The notes under the pieces are model-generated. The model ran no database searches. It worked only from the letters and a program-made list of their open reading frames with translations, and was not told the origin of the DNA. Shown here in pieces: positions 34,072 to 42,800 of a stretch of 64,000 bases of DNA. The position numbers and the translations under genes were made by a program. Position 1 is the first letter of the stretch, and each line of letters begins with the position of its first letter. Origin of the DNA: Ruminococcus flavefaciens (lineage in GTDB: Bacteria > Bacteroidota > Bacteroidia > Bacteroidales > P3); assembly GCA_023667315.1 (NCBI GenBank), contig JAMPAI010000005.1, positions 110,341 through 174,340 of the forward strand, written 5' to 3'.

Positions 34072-37000
34072 TTACAACTTGATCAGCTTGCCCCGCCTGC
34101 GCGATCCTCCGGTGAACCGCAGTTCGTAGAAATAACAGCCCGCCTGCAACTGAGGCAGACGCAAGGCCACCGACTGCGCGCCATGGTCGGAGAACCTGCG
34201 GTACATGACATACTTGCCCGTTACTGTAAAGAGGCGTATGGAAAGCAGGTTTTCCTTGTCCGAGATGATATGCAGCATATCTCCTTCGCGCAGGGGATTC
34301 GGGTAAACGCGGAAATGCCTTTCCTCCTGCACGGTATCTCCGGGATCAACGGTATCGTTCGGCCTGGGCCCGGGCGCATTCACGCTGGCGGTGAGAATCT
34401 CGGTATGCGTAACCGCATAGAGATAGTCAGGCAAAACGCTCACCTGGTTGAAGTCGGCGTCGCTCCAGTTCTTGAACGTAACGCTGTCGTAAAGGTAGAT
34501 GCCGATCTGCGCGGTGTCGCCCCAATAGTAAGAACCGCCGCCGTAGGCAAGGCCGCCGTGGTCGGGATAGACCGAAGTCAGAACCTTGTAGCGTTTTGGC
34601 GCGAACACGGCCACGTAATCGGCCTCCCCGCACACCTTCACCTTCAGGACGGGGTCGGAGCTCACTTCCTTTCCATCCAGTGTCCATGCCGTGAATACAT
34701 GGTCGGCGTCGGGCATGGCCTCGAAAGAAAGCTCCATGCCGTAATCGAAGCTGCCTCCCCGATCCACCTTTCCCGCCCCGAGAGGAGAGGCATGCGTCTG
34801 CACACGGTATTTCAAGGGGGAGAAGTCCGCCGTAACCCTTATGTCCTGGCTTACCCACAGACCCAAGGCCGGCAAGACGGCCTGCGCCTCGTCAAGGCCG
34901 GGAACGCCCTGCCAGCGGACGAAGCGGTGTCCGGAGTCAGGTATCGCCTCCAGAAATACGGATGAAGCGTAGGGCACCCTGCCGCCGCCCTTGACCATCC
35001 CCCCCTCGGAGGCTTCGGCATCCACCGTCAGCATCAGGGGAAAGAACCCTGCCCGTAGCGACGTGTTTCCGCTTATCGTGAATGAATACGGGTTCTGCGC
35101 GCTCAACCGCTTCCCGCTCCCGTCATACCACGCCTCGAAACCGTATTTCCCGTCGGCCTGCGCCTGCACCTGCACCGTGCTTCCCTTGAGGTAAGCGCCG
35201 CCGCCCTGCACGCTGCCGCCCAAACCGGCATAGACCTCCAGGCACACCGTGTCGCGCGAGAAACAAGCGGTAAGCAGGGTGTCGCCGTTTACAGAGAAAG
35301 CATGGGTCAGGCTGTCGGATATCCATCCGACGGAGGTCCGCCAGCCCTTGAACACATACCCCTCTCCGCATACAGCCCGCACCGAGGCCGTGGTACCGTA
35401 GTCATAGATACCGCCGCCCTGCACGCTGCCGAAACCGGACGGCTCGGACTGAACCTGCACCCGGTATGTCCGGGGTTCAAAGACAGCCTCCACCTCCATA
35501 TCGCTCCGCACCTGTATCTTCAGCACGGAATCCTCGCCCAGCGAGATTCCTCCGGCGCGGGTGTCGCGCCTTATCCATTCCGAGAACGTGTAGTGGTCGC
35601 GCGGCTCTGCCTTGAGGGTCACCGAATCCAGATGCGTGATCTGTGCGTAATCCCCCTCATTCACCGTATCGCCGTCTCTCCCGGTTTCCATCCATACCCG
35701 CCCCGCACGCGCCATGTTGGCATACAGATGCAGTTCCCTCCGCGCGGGCTTGAAGCATGCCACGAAAGCGGTGTCCTGCAGGACGAGGGTCGAGAATACC
35801 GCCGAACGCGAGACCACCGTCTGCGGATCCTTTTCCAAGACCCAGCGGTCGAATTCGTAACCGTCGGCCGGCAATGCCCGCACCTGCTCCAGGCTTCCGT
35901 AACCGGGCTGCTGGTTGTAATCGTCGGCCACGGTGCCGTGCATCGGATTCTCCGGTTCGGCGGCGAGCCTTTTGGTTTCGGGTATGAACTCGGCATAGAC
36001 CACCGTATCGCCACGCACGTTGAGTCCAAATGGGTTGGCACGCGAGATACGCCTGCCCCATGCATCCCGCCATTGGGAGAAGCGGTAATCGGGATATGCC
36101 CCGGCCTGCAGAAGCACCGTGCTGTCGTAGCCCACCATGGAGGTCTGAGGTACGGACTGCACCCGGCCCCTTCCCGTATCGGAGGAAAACACCTGCAGCG
36201 AATACTGCGTGGGTTCGAAGACCACGATGACGCTCCGGGCGGTATCCATACGGAAACCGGCGAAACTTTCGCGCAGGGTGTCGTAGCGACCCTGCGGCCT
36301 GACCGCCAGGATGTGTTTCAACGCATAGCCTCCTTCAGGATAAGTGCGCAGGATGGCCTCGGAGAGGTAGGCATAGACACCCGTCCCGCTTACCCGTCCC
36401 GCCCCCTGCGGACGTATCTCGGCCGAAAGAGGGAACTTGACCGGGGCGAATGCGGCGGCGAGGCTCTCGTCCCGCCGCACGGTAAAGGCGTAGTCGGATT
36501 CTTTGGACAGGATGGTTTTCATCAGGGTGTCGGCTGCCGCATACCAACCGGCAAACGCATAGCCGTAGGCCGGAACGGCTTTCAGCCGCGCCTCCTTCCC
36601 GTAGGCGTAACGCGCCGCACCGCTTGCCGTGCCGTTCGCCTTGCCGCCCCACACCTCAACCTGCACCTGCAGGGTGTCCGGCTTGAACACGGCCCTCACC
36701 GAGGTGTCGGCCACCGCCTGCACCTGCAGACGGCCCGATCTTTCGGGATGGCGGTTGCCGGACATACTTTCCCAATGGGAAAAATCATAGCCCGGCTCAG
36801 GCTCGGCCACCAGTTCAATCCACAGATCCCGGCGGTAATTGCCTTGGTTGCGTACCCTTCCGCATGCCGGATCCGGCTGCACGATGGCCGAAATGTGGCA
36901 CGCATCGGCGGTGAAGCAGGCCAGCATATAGGTTTCCCCCCTCACCACAAAAATCTCCTCGGCCTCGCGCGAATAGAGCGAGTCCCTCATCACGTTCCCG

Positions 37001-39861
37001 TCCCTATACACCAATCGCCACTGGATAAAGCGGTAGCCGGGGGCGAGAGCCTGCGCCCGGAGGCGGAGGGTGTCACCGTAGCGCACTTCCCTCACGTGGC
37101 GGGAGGCCGGCTCGCCGCCGTCTATGCAGGTCTTCCCGTTGGCCGAATTACCCTCGGTCATCAGCGTGAAAGTGTACCGCAAGGGTTCGAAACGGGCGTA
37201 CACCGCCGTGTCGTTCCTTACCGGAAGGTTAAGCCTGTAGTCGGTCGTCGCACGGTTTCCGGAGCCGTCCTCCCAGTGCGAGAAACGGTAGCCGTAGGCC
37301 GGAGCGGCCTGCAGCACGGCGTATGACCCCGACACATACGCCCCCTCTCCCGTCAACACACCGGCTCCCTGCGGGCGGCAATAGGCCGCCACTTCCTTCC
37401 TTCTTTCACTGAAGACGGCCACCATCTCCATATCTCCCCTCACCTCCACCCGCCACGGGTTCTCTTCCGAGACATTGTCTATATTCAGGCCGCGCCTCAC
37501 GCCCCAGTACAGGAACTCGCAGCCGGGACCGGCTTCCGCCTGCAACAGGGCTGTGTCGAAATGCGTATAGACACCCGCCCCGCTCACCGTCCCGTATTTT
37601 CCGGGGCTTGCCGAAAGTTCCACCACGTGCCGTTTCAGGGAAAACAGCGCCTTGTAACGGCGGGCGTTGCCCTCCTCGATGGTGAAGCTGAAGGGGTTCT
37701 CGCGCACCGTGTCGCTCCTGCCGTGGTCGCTCCTCACCCATGCCGTGAAAGCGTAATGATCCTGCGGTGTGGCCCTGAGCGTCACCCTGTCGCGGAACAG
37801 ATACGTGCCGGCTCCCTGCAGCGTTCCCGCGCCGGCCGGCACGGACTCTATATCCACCGTGTATCGCTCTACGTCGAAATAGGCCGTGTAGGACAGGCTG
37901 CGGGTAAGCCTCCCCGAGGAAAGCACCGTGTAGGGGTTGTCTTCGTGTTCCGTTCCGTCGGTGTCCGACTTCCAGTACAGGAACGCGTAGCCCGTGTGCG
38001 GTTCGGCCTTCAGGACAATGCTCGTGTTGTTCTGCGATGCCGCGAAACGCCCGCCGCCGGCAAGCTCGCCCGCCCCCTCTATATTGGAGGAAAGCGTTAC
38101 CGTATAGTATTGCTGGGCGAATACGGCCGTGAGCGATCGGTTCTTTCCTGCCGTAAAGACGTATTTCGGTTCCCGGCTCACCGTATCGCGGCCTTCCATC
38201 CAGGCCACGAAGTAATAATACCGGTTGTGCGGAATGGCGGTGAGGGTCACCGTTCCGCCCACCTCATACCGTCCGCCGCCCTCCACCCTGCCGAAATCGG
38301 GCTGCGCCGTGCCGGCGGCTATGTTCACCCGCCCTCTCTCGAACACGGCGGTGATGCGCATGTCCGAAACGATATTGAACGAATACGTCCTGCTTTGCGA
38401 AAGGAGTACCCCTTCCGAACGGTATCCGGCAAAGTCGTAGCCTTCGTCGGGCACGGCCTCTATGCCCACCCTTTCCCCGTGTGTGAACTCACTCTTGCCC
38501 GAGGCGTTGATCACCTTTCCGTTGCCTTCCGTCAGGAGTTCCAGCCGGTAGGTGTTTATGGCGAAAACGGCCGTGAGGTGGCGGTCGGAAGTTACGCTGA
38601 AAGAGTAGGTCGCCCCCGCTCCCTCCACCTTCCGGCCGTTTTCCTCCCAACGGTCGAAATGGTAACCGGTGTAGGGGATGGCCTTGAGGGTGGCCACCGC
38701 CCCTTCGGCATAGGCGCCGCCGCCCTCCACCGAACCCCGGCTTTCGTCGGCGGACTCGGCCTTCACGGTGTAGCCGCGCGCAAGGACGATGTCTTCGGCG
38801 CATGGCTGGCTATAGACGTCTCGGTCGGTGGCGCGGAGCCTTACCTTGTAGTGTTCGCCCAAGGGCGTGCCGGCGGGAATGGTGGCGGCGAGCGTGCCGC
38901 TCTCCTCTGTCTCCACGGATCCTATCTCCACCGGCAGGGCAAAACTGCCCGAGGCGTCCGAGAGTTCGGCCACCACCCTGTTTTTCCGCGCCGAATTGGC
39001 ATCGAGCGGCAAGGTGCCGCTTACGGTGAACGGGATGCTTAAGGACGCGTCCCCGTCGCGCATATTGAAACTTGCCACCGGCAGCCTGCCTATCGCCATT
39101 TCGGGATTATAGACGAAAAGGATGTCGTCCACCCAGACTTCCGCCGCCCCTCCGCCGGGCTGCTTGTTGGTGGTGATGGATACCAATATGTAGCGGGCAT
39201 CCTGAACACTCTGCCCGCATCCCTCGCGGTCGAAAGGCACGCTGTAGCGCACCCAGCCGCCGCTGCCCTTCACGGGATTCACGGTGGCAAGCGCCACGAT
39301 CTCCGATCTCTTGAAGCCGGGATCCCAGGGTTCGTTGTCGCCGTGGATGATGGCGTTGATCTGTCCTTGGTCGGAGGCATCCTTCGGGGCGTATCTCGCC
39401 CAGACCACCATGGAATCGGGTACGGCGGTGAAGGGAAAGTTGAAGCCTTCCGAGGCGCGGTCGCTGAAATTGTGGTTGCTGGCATCGGTGGCCGTGGCAC
39501 TCCCCATGTTGATGCGCCCCGTGGTGACGTTTCCATTGGCATTCACGCCTAAGATTTCGGTAGAAAATACCCTCATTCCATATTTCCCTGCCGTTCCGGG
39601 CCTTCTTTCCGTTACCCGTTCCAGACGTCTGGCTTTTCCCGCAGACGCTATGCCGGAGGCATTGGCGGTCATGAACGAGTTCCAGTCTGTCGGCTCAACA
39701 TTGTCCGTGCCCAAGTTGTCGTACTCCTCGAAGCCCCGGTTCTTCAGCTGCTGCGTGCCGTTTATATTCTGCGCCGAAGACTTCGGAACAAACATACCGA
39801 AACAAAGGATTGCCCAGAACAATCCGAAAATCCTGCCAAAGGGAATATATGTCGTTTTCAT
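34072..39861 (-). CDS. Giant T9SS-secreted protein with about 19 divergent InlB-type repeats
   Basis: A 1929-residue surface protein. It has a signal peptide (1-30, ending SSAQ) and an N-terminal PCMD-like beta domain (about 35-255; ends in VWVDDILFVYNPEMAIGRL). A short Ig-like segment follows (about 260-365). About 19 tandem repeats of 70-90 residues then span about 365-1840; each has the pattern GxVxGGGxY, AxPxxGYxFxxW, TAVF. They match the divergent InlB B-repeat family. The last 80 residues are a T9SS type A sorting domain (HFRVYPNPLREGDMLHII, LPQLQAGCYFYELRF, RGKLIKL). Repeats differ from one another, so the array is old. It starts 18 bases behind the 1909-residue paralogue and is probably co-transcribed. 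Confidence 0.9.
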   Translation of the reverse strand: MKTTYIPFGRIFGLFWAILCFGMFVPKSSAQNINGTQQLKNRGFEEYDNLGTDNVEPTDWNSFMTANASGIASAGKARRLERVTERRPGTAGKYGMRVFSTEILGVNANGNVTTGRINMGSATATDASNHNFSDRASEGFNFPFTAVPDSMVVWARYAPKDASDQGQINAIIHGDNEPWDPGFKRSEIVALATVNPVKGSGGWVRYSVPFDREGCGQSVQDARYILVSITTNKQPGGGAAEVWVDDILFVYNPEMAIGRLPVASFNMRDGDASLSIPFTVSGTLPLDANSARKNRVVAELSDASGSFALPVEIGSVETEESGTLAATIPAGTPLGEHYKVRLRATDRDVYSQPCAEDIVLARGYTVKAESADESRGSVEGGGAYAEGAVATLKAIPYTGYHFDRWEENGRKVEGAGATYSFSVTSDRHLTAVFAINTYRLELLTEGNGKVINASGKSEFTHGERVGIEAVPDEGYDFAGYRSEGVLLSQSRTYSFNIVSDMRITAVFERGRVNIAAGTAQPDFGRVEGGGRYEVGGTVTLTAIPHNRYYYFVAWMEGRDTVSREPKYVFTAGKNRSLTAVFAQQYYTVTLSSNIEGAGELAGGGRFAASQNNTSIVLKAEPHTGYAFLYWKSDTDGTEHEDNPYTVLSSGRLTRSLSYTAYFDVERYTVDIESVPAGAGTLQGAGTYLFRDRVTLRATPQDHYAFTAWVRSDHGRSDTVRENPFSFTIEEGNARRYKALFSLKRHVVELSASPGKYGTVSGAGVYTHFDTALLQAEAGPGCEFLYWGVRRGLNIDNVSEENPWRVEVRGDMEMVAVFSERRKEVAAYCRPQGAGVLTGEGAYVSGSYAVLQAAPAYGYRFSHWEDGSGNRATTDYRLNLPVRNDTAVYARFEPLRYTFTLMTEGNSANGKTCIDGGEPASRHVREVRYGDTLRLRAQALAPGYRFIQWRLVYRDGNVMRDSLYSREAEEIFVVRGETYMLACFTADACHISAIVQPDPACGRVRNQGNYRRDLWIELVAEPEPGYDFSHWESMSGNRHPERSGRLQVQAVADTSVRAVFKPDTLQVQVEVWGGKANGTASGAARYAYGKEARLKAVPAYGYAFAGWYAAADTLMKTILSKESDYAFTVRRDESLAAAFAPVKFPLSAEIRPQGAGRVSGTGVYAYLSEAILRTYPEGGYALKHILAVRPQGRYDTLRESFAGFRMDTARSVIVVFEPTQYSLQVFSSDTGRGRVQSVPQTSMVGYDSTVLLQAGAYPDYRFSQWRDAWGRRISRANPFGLNVRGDTVVYAEFIPETKRLAAEPENPMHGTVADDYNQQPGYGSLEQVRALPADGYEFDRWVLEKDPQTVVSRSAVFSTLVLQDTAFVACFKPARRELHLYANMARAGRVWMETGRDGDTVNEGDYAQITHLDSVTLKAEPRDHYTFSEWIRRDTRAGGISLGEDSVLKIQVRSDMEVEAVFEPRTYRVQVQSEPSGFGSVQGGGIYDYGTTASVRAVCGEGYVFKGWRTSVGWISDSLTHAFSVNGDTLLTACFSRDTVCLEVYAGLGGSVQGGGAYLKGSTVQVQAQADGKYGFEAWYDGSGKRLSAQNPYSFTISGNTSLRAGFFPLMLTVDAEASEGGMVKGGGRVPYASSVFLEAIPDSGHRFVRWQGVPGLDEAQAVLPALGLWVSQDIRVTADFSPLKYRVQTHASPLGAGKVDRGGSFDYGMELSFEAMPDADHVFTAWTLDGKEVSSDPVLKVKVCGEADYVAVFAPKRYKVLTSVYPDHGGLAYGGGSYYWGDTAQIGIYLYDSVTFKNWSDADFNQVSVLPDYLYAVTHTEILTASVNAPGPRPNDTVDPGDTVQEERHFRVYPNPLREGDMLHIISDKENLLSIRLFTVTGKYVMYRRFSDHGAQSVALRLPQLQAGCYFYELRFTGGSRRRGKLIKL

Positions 39862-39879
39862 CTCTTGCCTTGTTTTGGT

Positions 39880-42800
39880 CTATTGCTTTTTCGCGCGGGC
39901 ATCGATACGCATGTCCCGTCTTACGGTAAACGTATATTCGGGATCGGTGGAAAGCGGCGTGTCCGAACCTTCCTCGAACCAGCCCAGAAACTCGTATCCG
40001 TCACGAACCTCCACGCTCAGTTCCGCCTCATCGCCTTGATAGAAGGATCCCGAACCGTGCAAGGTCTTCAATCCTTCGGGCGTGGAGCTCGACAACTTTA
40101 CATAGCAGGGTTCCGGCATAAAGTGCGCCACCACCTGCGAAGCCTGCATCCTTTCCGTCTCGATTTCCGCCCCTGTGCCGAGAATGCTGTCGTTCCTCGT
40201 CCAATACTTCAGGTAATGGTTTTCTTCGGGAAGGGCCTGCAGGGTAACGGTCGACGACGTGGCCGAATCTTCCTTCACCTCGATCTCGCCGCGCCCGCCC
40301 ATATTGCTGATGGGGGAAACGGGATAGATGTCTTCCCCGAACACGGCGGTCAGTTCCAGCGGGGCGCGGACGCGGAACACGAGGCTGTCTTCCCCGCTGA
40401 AGACCCTGCCGTTCCGGTACCAGGCCGCAAAACGCCGCCCCGGATCGGGAACGGCCGCCAGCCGGACGCTGTCCCCATGCCCGTATTCGCCCCCGCCGGA
40501 CACTTTTCCTCCGCCCTCTTCCCACAGTTCCACCCTATGGCGGATTCCGTTCCATTCGGCATACAGCACCGTGTTTCCGGAAACCCGGAGGCTAAAGTCC
40601 GGATCGGACGAGACGGTCTCACCCCTTTCATTCCTCCATGCCGAAAAGACATACCCCTCCGGGCAGATGTCCGTACGGATGTTCGCCTCGCTGCCGAAGG
40701 CATACTCGCCCGCCCCGTGCAACGCGACATCGATCCCCCGCGACTCCAGCCGCAGGCGGAACACGTCGGGTTCGAAGACGGCCTCCAACGTCCTGTCCGA
40801 CCGCATCGCCAGCGATATCTCCGCATCGCGGCCTATCTCCACGCCGTACTCTTTCCATGCCGCGAAATGATGTCCGGGGGCGGCCTGCGCCTCCGCACGG
40901 GCGGTTCTCCCGTACTCGTATAATCCATCGCCGCGCACCGTCCCCCCGCCTTGCGCCTTGACCCGCAGGGTGCGCAGAGCCGGTTTGAAGAAGGCATGCA
41001 GGGTATCGGATCCACCCACAGGATGGCCGTAACTTCCGTTTTCCGACAGGGTGTCGCGCCCGTCGGCCGACGCACTCCAATAGGCGAACGCCAGGCTGTC
41101 GTTCCATGCGAACGCCTCCATGGCGGCCTGCGTGCCGTAGGCGTACCGGCCCGTGCCGAGAGCCTGCCCCTGCCGCACGTCCGCCGGCAATGCGTAAACC
41201 ATATAGTCCTCAGGCAGGAACACGGCCCTTATTTCCATGGCCGAATCCACCCGAAAAGTGCATTCGGGGCTGTACGAGATCACCTCGTCGCCGCTCATGT
41301 AGGCGTGGAAGCGATGGTTCTCCCCGGCCTCGGCCTTTATTTCCGCCCACCGGCCGTACTTATAGCCACCCTGCCCCCGCACGCTGCCGGCGGCGGGAGG
41401 CTCCACCGACACCGAAAGCGGATAGACCACCGTGTCGAACACCGCCGTGACCGAGCATCCCCCCTCGGGGAAGAAGGTGTGCTCCTCGTCTTGCCATTCC
41501 TCGGATTCCCCCGACACATCCTCGTGCCGCCACATCCTGAACCTCATGCCTCTGGCGGGAACGGCACGGAAACGTATGCTGTCCTCGAAAGGCACGCTCA
41601 CCTCACCCTCCAGCCGCATGCCGCCGTAGCGCGCCGTGTCGCCGTACACCGTGCCTCCGAGGGGCGGCTCCACCGAGATGCGGGCGGTTACCGGCAGGGG
41701 CTCGAAATCAGCGAAAACGTCCATGGAGTCGGTAACGATGAAAGTCCATGTGTGCTGGCGGCTCAGCATGGAGTCTTTCCCGTCGTACCAGCCGGTGAAA
41801 TGATAGTTTGCGTTGTGCCCGATGGTGAGGGTGCATGTGGAGAGGTATTCGTAACTGCCGCCGCCCGTCATCCAACCCCTCTCCGGCCTGCGCGACACGC
41901 CGTTGATCTTGAGGGACAGGGGTTTGAACACGGCCTTGAAGTTCGTGTCCGAACGGGTGACGAACGTCAGGGCGGGATCGTCGCCGACCCTGTCCCCGTT
42001 CCCGTCTTCCCAATGGGAAAAGCCGTAGCCGTGGGCGGGATGCGCCGTGGCGCGGGCGGCCGAATCGTAATAGACCTCGCCGCAGCGGACCCGTCCCGCA
42101 TCGTCCGGCCAGACGGCGAAGGACGGATAGAGCCTCTTGGGGCGCATGACCGCCGTAAGCGTGCTTTCCTCAAAGACATCATGCAGGTAAGGGTTGAGCC
42201 GGGAGAGGGTGTCGCCCTTGCCGTCCACCCAGGCCGCCACCTCGTAGCCGGTCTTGGCATACACGTACACGTTGGCGTTGTAGGCGTAGCGGTACATGCC
42301 CTGTCCGAGGCATGAGTCCGCCCTGGCGGTATCGTCGGCCCTCACCGACACGAGGAAGGTCTTTTCCCTGAACTTCGCCGTAAGGTAGCGGTCTTCCCGC
42401 AGGTTTTCAAGGGTAAAGTCCAAGGCGGGGCTGAACAGTGTGTCGGCCTCGTACCAGCCCATGAATTCATAGCCCTCGAACGCCTCCACACGCACCCGCG
42501 CCGTTTCGTCCTCCCTGTAACGTCCCGCCCCCTCGGCCTCGCCCACCCCCAAGGGTGACACGAACAGGCTCACCGCGTGGCGCAGGGGCTCGAAACGGGC
42601 GTACAGCACGGTGTCGCGCCATACGGGGAAATCCTCCTGCGGATAGGCGCTGCCTGCCATCCCGTCCCCTCCGGCGAACCAGCCGGCAAACTCGCTGCCC
42701 GGTGCCGGGACGGCCTCTATGCGCGCGTATTCCATATAGTCGAACGATGCCGAGGTCTGCCCTGCGGCGGGTTCACCCACGAACACGCTTCCGAAACCCT

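Noticed and set aside
35302-37326. Long plus-strand frame inside the giant repeat protein
   Set aside because: It is a shadow of the GC-rich repeat gene; no motif or promoter.
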